From contig NZ_CP049885.1 in NCBI RefSeq assembly GCF_011303755.1, positions 2,276,001-2,340,000 of the forward strand: 64,000 bases of DNA, read 5' to 3'. The position numbers were made by a program, and so were the translations under genes. The notes beneath the pieces are model-generated. The model saw nothing but the letters and a program-made list of their open reading frames with translations, did no database searches and was not told the DNA's origin. Source of the DNA: Acidovorax sp. HDW3 (GTDB taxonomy: Bacteria; Pseudomonadota; Gammaproteobacteria; Burkholderiales; Burkholderiaceae_C). Shown here piece after piece: positions 48,120-56,478 of the stretch; positions within the stretch are counted from its first letter, which is position 1; each line of letters starts with the position of its first letter.

Positions 48120-50186
48120 ATGACCCCACGCAAGCTCTTTGTTACCACCGCCCTGCCCTACGCCAACGGCAAATTCCACATCGGCCACATCATGGAATAC
48201 ATCCAGGCCGATACCTGGGTGCGGTTCCAAAGAATGCAGGGTGCCGAGGTGAACTTCGTCGGCGCCGACGACGCACACGGCGCGCCCATCATGATCGCTG
48301 CCGAAAAAGCCGGCAAAACGCCGCAGCAGTTCGTCGCCGACATAGCCGCCGGGCGCAAGGAGTACCTCGACGGTTTTCACATCGCCTTTGACAACTGGCA
48401 CAGCACCGACGCGCCCGAAAACCACGCGCTGGCGCAGCAGATTTACCTCGACCTCAAGGCCAACGGCCTGATCGAGACGCGCACCATCGAGCAGTTCTAC
48501 GACCCGCAAAAGGGCATGTTCCTGCCCGACCGCTTCATCAAGGGCGAATGCCCGCGCTGCCACGCCAAGGACCAGTACGGCGACAACTGCGAGAGCTGCG
48601 GCGCAGTCTATGCACCGACCGAGCTCATCGCGCCCTACTCGGCCCTGTCGGGCGCCAAACCCGAGCTCAAGACCTCGGAGCATTTCTTCTTCACCCTGTC
48701 CGACCCGCGCTGCGTTGAATTCCTGCAAGAGTGGACGCAAAACGGCGTGCACGTGCAAAGCGAAGTGGCCGCCAAGATCAAGGAATGGTTCTCGGTGCGC
48801 ACCAACCCCGACGGCAGCACCAGCGAGGGCCTGGGCGACTGGGACATCTCGCGCGATGCGCCCTACTTCGGCATCGAAATCCCCGGCGCGCCAGGCAAAT
48901 ACTTCTACGTCTGGCTCGACGCGCCCGTGGGCTACCTGGCCTCGCTCAAAAACCTGCTGGACAAACGCGGCCAGGACTACGACGCCTACATGGCCGACCC
49001 GCAGCTCGAGCAGTACCACTTCATCGGCAAGGACATCATCACCTTCCACACGCTGTTCTGGCCGGCCATGCTCCATTTTTCAGGCCGCAAGACGCCCACC
49101 AAAATCTGCGTGCACGGCTTCATGACCGTGAACAACGGCGAGAAGATGAGCAAGAGCCGGGGCACGGGGCTGGACCCGCTCAAGTACCTGGCGCTGGCCA
49201 TGAACCCCGAGTGGCTGCGCTACTACCTGGGCGCCAAGCTCAACGGCAAGAACGAGGACATCGACTTCAACCCCGAGGACTTCATGGCCCGCGTCAACGC
49301 CGACCTGATCGGCAAGTACGTGAACATTGCCAGCCGCGCCGCCGGCTTCATCGCCAAGCGCTTTGGCGGCCAGCTCGGCAGCGTGTCAAACGACGGCCAG
49401 GAGCTGCTGGCGGCCTTGCGTGCCCAAAGCGAGGCCATTGCCAGCGCCTACGAGGCGCGCGACAGCGCCCGCGCGGCGCGCGACATCATGCTGCTGTGCG
49501 ACCGCGTCAACAGCTACGTCGATGCCAACAAGCCCTGGGAGCTGGCCAAGCAAGAGGGCCAGGACGCACGCCTGCACGACGTCTGCAGCACCTGCATCGA
49601 AGCCTTCCGCCTGCTGACCATCTACTTGAAGCCCATGCTGCCGGCGGTGGCGGCGCAGGTCGAAACCTTCTTGCGCATCGCGCCACTGCAGTTTGCCGAC
49701 GCCCACAACCTGCTGGGCGCAGGCCACGCCATCGGCGCGTACCAGCACCTGATGCAGCGCGTGACCGCCGAGCAGCTCGACGCCCTGTTTGCCCTGCCTG
49801 AGCCGGTGGTGGAAAAAGTCATTCCCGGTGGCGAGGAAATTGCGCCCGAGATCAAGATCGACGACTTTGCCAAGGTCGATCTGCGCATTGCAAAAATCGT
49901 CGAATGCCAGGCGGTGCCAGGCTCGACCAAGCTGCTGCAGCTGACCCTGGACGTGGGCGAAGGCAAAACGCGCAACGTGTTTTCCGGCATCGCCAGCATG
50001 TACCAGCCCGAGCAGCTCGTGGGCAAGCTCACCGTGGTGGTGGCCAATCTGGCGCCGCGCAAGATGAAGTTCGGCCTGAGCGAAGGCATGGTGCTCGCCG
50101 CCAGCCACGCCGACGAGAAGGCGCAGCCCGGCGTGTACGTGCTCGAACCCTTCCCTGGCGCACAGCCGGGGATGCGGATTCATTGA
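48120..50186 (+). CDS. metG: Methionyl-tRNA synthetase
   Basis: This 688-residue class I enzyme has the HIGH motif in [15 protein letters not shown], a zinc finger ([18 protein letters not shown]), KMSKS in [17 protein letters not shown], and a C-terminal EMAP/Trbp111-like tRNA-binding domain ([40 protein letters not shown]). The ATG at 48120 matches the conserved N-terminus [18 protein letters not shown]; the frame is open upstream to 48090. Confidence 0.97.
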   Translation: MTPRKLFVTTALPYANGKFHIGHIMEYIQADTWVRFQRMQGAEVNFVGADDAHGAPIMIAAEKAGKTPQQFVADIAAGRKEYLDGFHIAFDNWHSTDAPENHALAQQIYLDLKANGLIETRTIEQFYDPQKGMFLPDRFIKGECPRCHAKDQYGDNCESCGAVYAPTELIAPYSALSGAKPELKTSEHFFFTLSDPRCVEFLQEWTQNGVHVQSEVAAKIKEWFSVRTNPDGSTSEGLGDWDISRDAPYFGIEIPGAPGKYFYVWLDAPVGYLASLKNLLDKRGQDYDAYMADPQLEQYHFIGKDIITFHTLFWPAMLHFSGRKTPTKICVHGFMTVNNGEKMSKSRGTGLDPLKYLALAMNPEWLRYYLGAKLNGKNEDIDFNPEDFMARVNADLIGKYVNIASRAAGFIAKRFGGQLGSVSNDGQELLAALRAQSEAIASAYEARDSARAARDIMLLCDRVNSYVDANKPWELAKQEGQDARLHDVCSTCIEAFRLLTIYLKPMLPAVAAQVETFLRIAPLQFADAHNLLGAGHAIGAYQHLMQRVTAEQLDALFALPEPVVEKVIPGGEEIAPEIKIDDFAKVDLRIAKIVECQAVPGSTKLLQLTLDVGEGKTRNVFSGIASMYQPEQLVGKLTVVVANLAPRKMKFGLSEGMVLAASHADEKAQPGVYVLEPFPGAQPGMRIH

Positions 50187-50190
50187 TGAA

Positions 50191-50245
50191 AAAGGCCGCT
50201 AACGCTTGTCAGTAAAGCGTAAGCAGCTACAAAAACAATAGCTAT
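50191..50245 (+). repeat. Two-hairpin intergenic repeat, copy 8
   Basis: GCCGCTAACGCTTGTCAGTA then AAGCGTAAGCAGCTACAAAA and ACAATAGCTAT. It lies just after the metG stop. Confidence 0.7.
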
Positions 50246-50344
50246 CCATTTTCCCTTGTGCCGCGTGACGGCTGAGGCGGGTGCTGCAGCTCTGCGCTGG
50301 CAGCAGCCTCTTTCGCACCGCAGGCCACCTTGCCAGGAGTCTGT

Positions 50345-50671
50345 ATGTTGCGTTTGCTTGTGCGCCCCGCCTGCGCCCTGGTGCTGGCTGCGCCCTGGGC
50401 GGCGTTGGCCACGCCCGATAGCCAGACAAATACCGCCTTGCTCGCCAGCCAATGCGCCAACTGCCACCGCGCGCAGGGCAGCGCCAGCATTCCCGCCCTC
50501 ACGGGCCGCCATGCCGACGCGCTGCTCTCACGCCTGCAGGCCCTGCAAAGTGGCCAGGATCGCCACGCCACCGTCATGCCCCGGCTGCTGCAGGGCCTGA
50601 CAGCCCAGGAGCTGCAGGCCCTGGCGCAGTGGTTTGCACACCAAGGCGGCACAGCGGAGCGCCAGCCATGA
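50345..50671 (+). CDS. Monohaem cytochrome c, likely subunit of flavocytochrome c sulfide dehydrogenase
   Basis: This 108-residue protein has a cleavable signal peptide (LLVRPACALVLAAPWAALA) and one haem-c site (CANCH, about residues 35-39); Met in TVMPRLLQ is a likely second axial ligand. Such small cytochromes accept electrons from the flavoprotein encoded next. AGGAG precedes the ATG at 50345. It overlaps the flavoprotein gene by 4 bp and opens the sulfur operon. Confidence 0.8.
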   Translation: MLRLLVRPACALVLAAPWAALATPDSQTNTALLASQCANCHRAQGSASIPALTGRHADALLSRLQALQSGQDRHATVMPRLLQGLTAQELQALAQWFAHQGGTAERQP

Positions 50672-51927
50672 GCCTGCAGCGCCGCACCTTTTTGGCCAGC
50701 GCCCTGGCCGCTCCCGCCCTGGTGCGTGCTGGCGCCGGCGCCGCCCATGTGGTGGTGGTCGGCGCCGGCTTTGGCGGCGCCACAACCGCACGCGCACTGC
50801 GCCGTCTGGCCCCCGGTCTGCGCGTGAGCCTGATCGAGCCCGAGCCGCTGCATTACACCTGTCCGTTTTCCAACCTCTACCTTGCCGGCCTGCAGCGCTG
50901 GGACGCACTGGCCCAGGGCTACGCCGGGCTGCGCGCCGCCGGGGTGGACGTGATCCACGCCCGGGCCGAGGCGGTGGACACCCGGGCTCGCACCCTGCGC
51001 CTCGACAATGGTCAGCAGCTGCGCTGGGATCGCCTGGTGCTCTCGCCCGGCATCGACATGCGCTGGAATGCCATCGAAGGCTACGACCAAGCTGCGGCCG
51101 AACACGCACCACACGCCTGGAAAACCGGTGCCCAAACCCAGCTGCTGCGCCGCCAGCTCCAGGCCATGCCCGACGGTGGACGCTTCGTCATGGTGATTCC
51201 AGAAAACCCCTTTCGCTGCCCCCCCGGCCCCTACGAACGCGCGGCGATGGTGGCGCATTACTTCAAGCAGCACAAACCGCGCAGCAAGATTTTGCTGCTC
51301 GACGCCAAGGACAACTTCTCCAAAAAAGCCCTTTTCCTGCAGGGCTGGAAAGCCTGCTACGGCGACATGATCGAATGGATCGGACAAAAAGACGACGGCC
51401 AAGTGCTGCGCGTGGACGCTGCGCGCCTGGAGGTTGAAACCGCCTTTGGTACCCGCCACCGCGCCGATGTGCTCAACGTTATTGCACCGCAACAAGCGGG
51501 GGCCATTGCTGCACACGCCGGCGTGCTCGACGCCAGTGGCTGGGCGCCCGTGCAGCCCGAGAGTTTTGCCGCACGCCTGCAGCCGCAGATATACGTGCTG
51601 GGCGACGCAGCACAGGCTGCACCCATGCCAAAGTCCGGATTCGCCGCCAATGTGCAGGGCAAAGTAGCGGCCGCGCACATCGCTGCTGCACTGCTGGGGC
51701 AAGAACCACCGAGCGCGCCCTACAGCAACACCTGTTACAGCCTGATCGCCCCCGGCTACGGCATTTCGGTGGTGGGCCTATACCGCGCCCAGGGTGGGCA
51801 GCTGCACGAAATGGCTGGTGGCGTCAGCCCGCTCAACGCCGACGCGGCCTACCGCAGTGCCGAGGCCACACAGGGCCAGGACTGGTACCAGGCCATCACC
51901 CAAGACATCTGGGGGCTGGCCGCATGA
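50668..51927 (+). CDS. Flavocytochrome c sulfide dehydrogenase-type flavoprotein (FccB/SoxF-like), first copy
   Basis: This 419-residue FAD protein has a Tat signal (QRRTFLASALAAPALV), FAD-binding HVVVVGAGFGGATTARALRR, and the two Cys that form the redox-active disulfide in sulfide dehydrogenases (NPFRCPPGPYER and SNTCYSLIAPGYGISV). The final YVLGDAAQAAPMPKSGFAAN is the usual FAD-proximal motif. It should oxidise sulfide or a related sulfur species in the periplasm and reduce the adjacent cytochrome. ATGA overlaps on both sides show a tight operon. Confidence 0.87.
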   Translation: MSLQRRTFLASALAAPALVRAGAGAAHVVVVGAGFGGATTARALRRLAPGLRVSLIEPEPLHYTCPFSNLYLAGLQRWDALAQGYAGLRAAGVDVIHARAEAVDTRARTLRLDNGQQLRWDRLVLSPGIDMRWNAIEGYDQAAAEHAPHAWKTGAQTQLLRRQLQAMPDGGRFVMVIPENPFRCPPGPYERAAMVAHYFKQHKPRSKILLLDAKDNFSKKALFLQGWKACYGDMIEWIGQKDDGQVLRVDAARLEVETAFGTRHRADVLNVIAPQQAGAIAAHAGVLDASGWAPVQPESFAARLQPQIYVLGDAAQAAPMPKSGFAANVQGKVAAAHIAAALLGQEPPSAPYSNTCYSLIAPGYGISVVGLYRAQGGQLHEMAGGVSPLNADAAYRSAEATQGQDWYQAITQDIWGLAA

Positions 51928-52991
51928 CGCTCACGCTGCTGTGGGCCGGCTGCGCCCTGGGCTGCACCTTTGGCGTGGCGTCTCGGTTGGGGGACTTTTG
52001 CCTGCTGCGCGGTCTGCGCCAGCGCCTGGCGGGCGGCGCGGCGCCGCAACTGCAGGCCTTTGCCCTGGCGCTGGCCGTGGCACTGCTGGCCTCACAGGCG
52101 CTGGCCTGGGCCGGTCTGGCCGATCTGGGCAGTGCCCAGCTAGTGCGCCCCCAGTTTTCGCTGCCCGCCGTACTGCTGGGCGGCCTGCTGTTTGGCTCCG
52201 GCATGGCGCTGGCGCGCAGCTGCGGTGCCCGCGCGCTGGTACTGCTGGCCGGGGGACATCTGCGCGCCCTGGTCACCCTGCTGTGCCTGGGCCTGGCGGC
52301 ACAAGCTACGCTCACGGGGGTACTTGCCCCGCTGCGGCAGTGGCTGCAAGCGCTGGGCACCATCCACCTCAGTCATGCCACGCTGGCGCAGCAACTACAG
52401 GCCCAGGGCCTGGGGTTGGGCCTGGCCACGCTGGGCGCTGCCGCCGTACCGGCCCTGGCTTTGCTGGGCTACGCACTGGGGCCTCCGGCACTGCGCCGCA
52501 CACCGGTGCAGCTGCTGTGCGCGCTGGTGATTGGCACCCTGGTGGCAGCAGGCTGGTGGCTGACGGCGCAGGTCGGGGTCGATCCCTTTGAGCCCACGCC
52601 ACTGACCTCGCTGAGCTTCATCGGCCCCGTGGCCGAGGGCCTGTTTTACCTGCAGCTGGCCACAGGCCGCGCCGCCAGCCTGGGCCCTGCCATCGTGGCG
52701 GGCACCTTGCTCGGCGCGGGCGCTACCGCCCTGGCCACGCGCAGCGCGCGCTGGGAGGGCTTTGCCCAGCCCCGCGCCCTGGCCGCATCGGCCTGCGGCG
52801 GGGTGCTGATGGGAGTGGGTGGCGTGCTCGCCGTCGGCTGCTCCATCGGCCAGGGCCTGTCGGGGCTATCCACCCTGGCCTACGCCAGCCTGCCCGCCTG
52901 TGCGGGTATCGTCGCAGGCGCCCTGCTCACCCTCCAAGCGCACGCTTATTTGTTTCCCGCCCTACTGGAGCCTTCCCATGAAACGCCGTAA
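51924..52991 (+). CDS. YeeE/YedE-family (thiosulfate/sulfur) transporter
   Basis: This 355-residue membrane protein has about nine transmembrane helices and the conserved Cys of the family in CALGCTFGVASRLGDFCLLR, ARSCGARALVLL and LAVGCSIGQGLSGLSTLAYA. YeeE-family proteins import thiosulfate through a relay of cysteines. It overlaps the flavoprotein genes on both sides (4 and 14 bp), so it belongs to the sulfur-oxidation operon, where it could move the sulfur substrate or product. Confidence 0.87.
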   Translation: MTLTLLWAGCALGCTFGVASRLGDFCLLRGLRQRLAGGAAPQLQAFALALAVALLASQALAWAGLADLGSAQLVRPQFSLPAVLLGGLLFGSGMALARSCGARALVLLAGGHLRALVTLLCLGLAAQATLTGVLAPLRQWLQALGTIHLSHATLAQQLQAQGLGLGLATLGAAAVPALALLGYALGPPALRRTPVQLLCALVIGTLVAAGWWLTAQVGVDPFEPTPLTSLSFIGPVAEGLFYLQLATGRAASLGPAIVAGTLLGAGATALATRSARWEGFAQPRALAASACGGVLMGVGGVLAVGCSIGQGLSGLSTLAYASLPACAGIVAGALLTLQAHAYLFPALLEPSHETP

Positions 52992-54321
52992 CTTTCTCCT
53001 CCATCCCCCGACCTTGGCCCTGGGTGCAGCCGCAGCCAGCGCGCTGCCACTGCAGGCCTTGGCCGCACCTGCCGTCATTACGCCGCAGGCGCGTATCCTG
53101 GCGCGCAAGGGCAGCGCGCCGCGCATCGTCATCTGCGGCGGCGGCTGGGGCGGGCTGACGGCAGCACGCTACCTGCGCGAGCTGGTGCCCAATTCCGACG
53201 TGGTGGTCATTGAGCGCAACCCCACCTTTTGGTCCGGCCCCATGAGCAACAAATGGCTGCTTGACATCGTGGGAACCGATTTTGTGCAGCACGACATGCT
53301 GCGCCCGGCCAATCGCTACGGCTACCAGTTGCTGCAAACCGAGGTCACGGGCTTTGAGCGCGACAAAAAGCTGGTGCGCACCGCCCTGGGCCTGATCGAG
53401 TACGACTACCTCATTCTCTCGGGCGGCATCCGCGACGCCTGGGAGGCCTGGTTTGGCAACGACCAACGTGCCATCGACTACACGCGCACGCATTTCAGCA
53501 GCGCCTACCTGCCCAACCAACAGATGTTTGCCCTCAAGCAGCGCGTCAAGGACTTCAAGGGCGGCACGCTGGTGATGACGCTGCCGCCGCCACCGCACCG
53601 CTGCCCGCCCTCGCCCTACGAGCGCGCCTGCCTGATTGCCTGGCACATCAAGAAAAACAAAATTCCCGGCAAGATCGTCATCCTCGACCCCAAGCCCAAG
53701 ATTGCCCCCATCGGCGCGGGTTACAAGCAGGCGTTCGAGGAGCTGTACCCCGACATCATCACCCACGTACCGAACGCACGCGTGCAGGAGGTCGATCCCT
53801 TTAACCGCCAGATCAAAACCGCTGCCGGCGAGTGGAAGTTTGACGAGGCCATTTTCATGCCCCCGCACCAGGCGGCAGACATGGTCTGGCACGCCGGCCT
53901 GATTGGCCAGGACGCCAGCGGCAAACCCACCGGCTGGGCCGATATGCACCCGCGCCTGTTCCACGCGCACAGTGACGACCGCGTGTACTTCGTCGGCGAC
54001 CTGATGGGCGCCATCTCCGACCAGTTTGGCCACTACCCCAAGAGCGGCCATGTGGCCAACTACGTCGGACGCATCGTGGCCAAGAACATCGCCCAGCGCA
54101 TTGCGGGCCAGGAGGTCACGCCGCTGCTGCCCGACAACCTGTGCTACATGATGGTCAACGGCGACCCGCAGGAGGAAATTTCGGTCAAGTTCGAGTACGA
54201 AGTCAATCCGCAGGGCAAGGTCATCCAGACGCAGATTGATGTCGATGTGCGCTCTACCGACATGGTGGCCGAGGACTTCGCCTGGGCCCGGGGCCGCTTT
54301 GCCGACTTCCTGGCCCTGTGA
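52978..54321 (+). CDS. Flavocytochrome c sulfide dehydrogenase-type flavoprotein, second copy
   Basis: This 447-residue FAD protein has a Tat-like signal (KRRNFLLHPPTLALGAAAAS), FAD-binding RIVICGGGWGGLTAARYLRE, and both redox Cys (PHRCPPSPYERACLI and DNLCYMMVNGDPQEEISV). A late VYFVGDLMGAISDQFGHYPK motif contacts FAD. It diverges clearly from the first copy in the same operon, so it is an old paralogue, perhaps with another sulfur substrate or a role with SoxYZ. Its stop shares one base with the soxY start (TGATG). Confidence 0.85.
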   Translation: MKRRNFLLHPPTLALGAAAASALPLQALAAPAVITPQARILARKGSAPRIVICGGGWGGLTAARYLRELVPNSDVVVIERNPTFWSGPMSNKWLLDIVGTDFVQHDMLRPANRYGYQLLQTEVTGFERDKKLVRTALGLIEYDYLILSGGIRDAWEAWFGNDQRAIDYTRTHFSSAYLPNQQMFALKQRVKDFKGGTLVMTLPPPPHRCPPSPYERACLIAWHIKKNKIPGKIVILDPKPKIAPIGAGYKQAFEELYPDIITHVPNARVQEVDPFNRQIKTAAGEWKFDEAIFMPPHQAADMVWHAGLIGQDASGKPTGWADMHPRLFHAHSDDRVYFVGDLMGAISDQFGHYPKSGHVANYVGRIVAKNIAQRIAGQEVTPLLPDNLCYMMVNGDPQEEISVKFEYEVNPQGKVIQTQIDVDVRSTDMVAEDFAWARGRFADFLAL

Positions 54322-54794
54322 TGACGTTGCACCGCCGTACCCTCATGGGCGCCGCTGGCGCCGCCCTGGCCCTGCCCCCGCTGGCGCTGGCGCAGGCCGC
54401 CGCCCCCGTGGCCGATGCGCTGGCGCCCAATCCGGCGGCCTTTGCCAAGGCCCGGGCCGACTTCACGCGCGGCACCAAACCCCAGCCCCAGGGGCTGCTG
54501 CTGGAGCTGCCGGCGCTGGCCGACAACCCAGGCGCCGTGCCCGTCAAGGTCAAGGTCACGCTGCCGATCACGGCGCAGGACTGGTGCGAGGAAATCATCG
54601 TGCTCGCAGAACTCAACCCCGCACCCCTGGCCTGCCGCCTGTTCTTTGGTGCCGCCACCGGCAGTGCCGAAGCCGCTGTGCGGCTGCGCCTGACGCAGAC
54701 GCAAACCGTGCACGCCCTGGCGCGCATGAAAAGCGGCCTGCTTCTGGGTGCGAGCCAGAGCGTTACCGTTGCCGCCAGCGGTTGCGGCATGTGA
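54321..54794 (+). CDS. soxY: SoxY-like sulfur carrier protein
   Basis: This 157-residue protein has a Tat signal (LHRRTLMGAAGAALALPPLA) and the SoxY fold (PVKVKVTLPITAQDWCEEII, VLAELNPAPLACRLFFGAAT). Its C-terminus ends ASGCGM, with Cys155 as the swinging-arm residue that carries the sulfur substrate; the usual end is GGCGG or similar, so the arm is altered but the Cys is kept. It forms a heterodimer with SoxZ. An upstream GTG at 54318 is the alternative start. Confidence 0.88.
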   Translation: MTLHRRTLMGAAGAALALPPLALAQAAAPVADALAPNPAAFAKARADFTRGTKPQPQGLLLELPALADNPGAVPVKVKVTLPITAQDWCEEIIVLAELNPAPLACRLFFGAATGSAEAAVRLRLTQTQTVHALARMKSGLLLGASQSVTVAASGCGM

Positions 54795-54808
54795 CAGAAA
54801 GGAGCCCC

Positions 54809-55138
54809 ATGAGCAGCAAACCCCCACGCCTGTGGATCAGCAACAGCGCGCCCAAGCTGGGCGAGACCCTGCGCGTGCGCGCCCAAATCGAGCACACCAT
54901 GGAAAGTGGCCTGCGCCACGATGGCGCCGGCCAACTGCGTCCGCGCAACATCGTGCGTCGCTTTGAAGCCCGTCTGGGCGATCAACTGCTGTGCGCCTGG
55001 GAGCCAGGCATCTCCATCGCCCAGGACCCGTACATCGAATTCACTTTCGTCGCCCGCAGCAGCGGCACGCTGCTGCTGGTGTGGCAAGACGAGGCCGGGC
55101 ACAGCGTGCGCGCCACCAAGCCCATCACACTGGCCTGA
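54809..55138 (+). CDS. soxZ: SoxZ-like thiosulfate-oxidation carrier subunit
   Basis: This 109-residue protein starts MSSKPPRLWISNSAPKLGET and contains VRAQIEHTMESGLRHDGAGQ, IVRRFEARLGDQLLCAWEPG and YIEFTFVARSSGTLLLVWQD, which match SoxZ throughout. It is the partner of SoxY; the length is normal. AAAGGAG lies just before the ATG. It is the last gene of the sulfur operon, and no soxX, A, B, C or D follows. Confidence 0.92.
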   Translation: MSSKPPRLWISNSAPKLGETLRVRAQIEHTMESGLRHDGAGQLRPRNIVRRFEARLGDQLLCAWEPGISIAQDPYIEFTFVARSSGTLLLVWQDEAGHSVRATKPITLA

Positions 55139-55155
55139 CGAGAAAAGTTTGAAAC

Positions 55156-55210
55156 AAAATAGCCGCTAACGCTTACTGGATAAGCGCTAGCAGCTATAAA
55201 AAATATAGCT
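55156..55210 (+). repeat. Two-hairpin intergenic repeat, copy 9
   Basis: GCCGCTAACGCTTACTGGAT then AAGCGCTAGCAGCTATAAAA and AATATAGCT. It lies between the convergent soxZ and the ABC-type binding protein gene and ends at the latter's stop codon. Confidence 0.85.
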
Positions 55211-56328
55211 TACCGGCGAAATTTACCGCTGCTACCAATCACGGTCAGCTCCGCAAACTCCAGGCCCGAATGGCTGGCGCTGCTGTAGTCCAAGGCCAGG
55301 CCGCCGAGGTCGTAGCGCCCCAGGTTCTCCAGGGCTTGGTGCACACTCGCGCGGCTGGGCTTGGGACCGGCGCGGCGCAGGGCCTCGACCAGCACTTTGG
55401 CGCCGGCAAAGCCTTCGAGCATGGCCGGGCTGACGTCGTCCAGACCCTGTGCCTTGGCCAGAATGCTGGCCTGGGTCACCAAAGCGTAGTTCGGGCTCAT
55501 GGGCATGACCTGGCCGACGATGATGCCCTTGGAGTCCTGGCCCAGCATCTGGATGAAACCGTTGGAGGAGTTGTTCGACAGCGTCAGGTGCTGTCCGCCA
55601 ATGCCGGCCTGCTTGATGCTGCGCAGGCCCTCGACCACCGCCGTGCCCGAACCGATGACCAGCACCGCCTGCGGATCGGCCGCTTTGAGCGTAGGCAGCA
55701 ACGCGGCAAAGTTGGGCTTGCTGCGATCGAACTTGGCCACGGCCACGGGCTCCAGGCCCGCTTTCTTCAGGCCACCACGTGCACCCTGCAAACCGTCATG
55801 GCCAAAGCTGTCGTCCACGTGCACGATGGCCACGCGCTGCAGCCCCAGGCCGGCCAGGTGTGCCATGGCGCGCTCGGCCTCGCGTTGGTAGGTGGCGCGC
55901 ACATGGAACAGGTAGGGGCGTACCGGCTGGTGCAGCGCCATGGCACCGGTAGAGGGCGCCACCAGCGCCACCCGATGCTCCTCAAGCACCTGGTTGATGG
56001 CCTCGGTGTGCGGCGTGCCCCGGCTCATGAACAGGGCCAGCACGCCCTTGCTCTCGATCAGGCTGCGGGCGTTGGCCTCGGCTTTTTTGACGTCGAACCC
56101 GTCATCGAGCGTCACCAGCTCAATCTTCTCACCGTGCACCCCGCCCTTGGCGTTGACCTGATCCAAGTAGAGCTTGGCACCGGCCATGGATTCCTTGACC
56201 GTCGCCGCCACCGCACCCGTCACGCCCACCGTCTGGCCAATGCGGATTTCCGCCTGCGCCGCCAACGTCGTTGCACCCACCATGGCCGCCAGCAGGGCCG
56301 CCTTCACACTCATTTTCACCATCATCAC
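55210..56328 (-). CDS. ABC-type (Leu/Ile/Val family) periplasmic substrate-binding protein, orphan
   Basis: This 372-residue protein has a signal peptide (KAALLAAMVGATTLAAQA) and a type I periplasmic-binding fold: IRIGQTVGVTGAVAATVKES, GVHGEKIELVTLDDGFDVKK, VRPYLFHVRATYQREAERAM, VAIVHVDDSFGHDGLQGARG. No ABC permease or ATPase gene is near. Its promoter carries the same palindrome as that of the TRAP transporter gene dctP (56449-56464), so it may be part of the same regulon, as a ligand sensor or a binding partner. Alternative starts at 56325, 56322 and 56313. Confidence 0.85.
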   Translation of the reverse strand: MMMVKMSVKAALLAAMVGATTLAAQAEIRIGQTVGVTGAVAATVKESMAGAKLYLDQVNAKGGVHGEKIELVTLDDGFDVKKAEANARSLIESKGVLALFMSRGTPHTEAINQVLEEHRVALVAPSTGAMALHQPVRPYLFHVRATYQREAERAMAHLAGLGLQRVAIVHVDDSFGHDGLQGARGGLKKAGLEPVAVAKFDRSKPNFAALLPTLKAADPQAVLVIGSGTAVVEGLRSIKQAGIGGQHLTLSNNSSNGFIQMLGQDSKGIIVGQVMPMSPNYALVTQASILAKAQGLDDVSPAMLEGFAGAKVLVEALRRAGPKPSRASVHQALENLGRYDLGGLALDYSSASHSGLEFAELTVIGSSGKFRR

Positions 56329-56419
56329 TTGGCACCATCCAAAAAAAAACGCAGGGCGGCATGTGCCACCCTGCGGTCAGAACCTCGGGTCAATCCCAGG
56401 TAGACAAACCTGAGTATTG

Positions 56420-56464
56420 AATGTAGGTATTTTTGAATGCGACGGTAACTGTGGCGTTCCACAG
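56420..56464 (-). promoter_or_regulatory. Promoter of the orphan binding protein with CTGTGG-N4-CCACAG activator-type site
   Basis: On the minus strand the palindrome CTGTGG-AACG-CCACAG (56464-56449) is followed directly by the -35 TTACCG (56448-56443), 17 bp, and the -10 TACATT (56425-56420). It has the same architecture as the promoter at 59544-59588. Confidence 0.65.
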
Positions 56465-56478
56465 GTGTTTCAGGGGCG

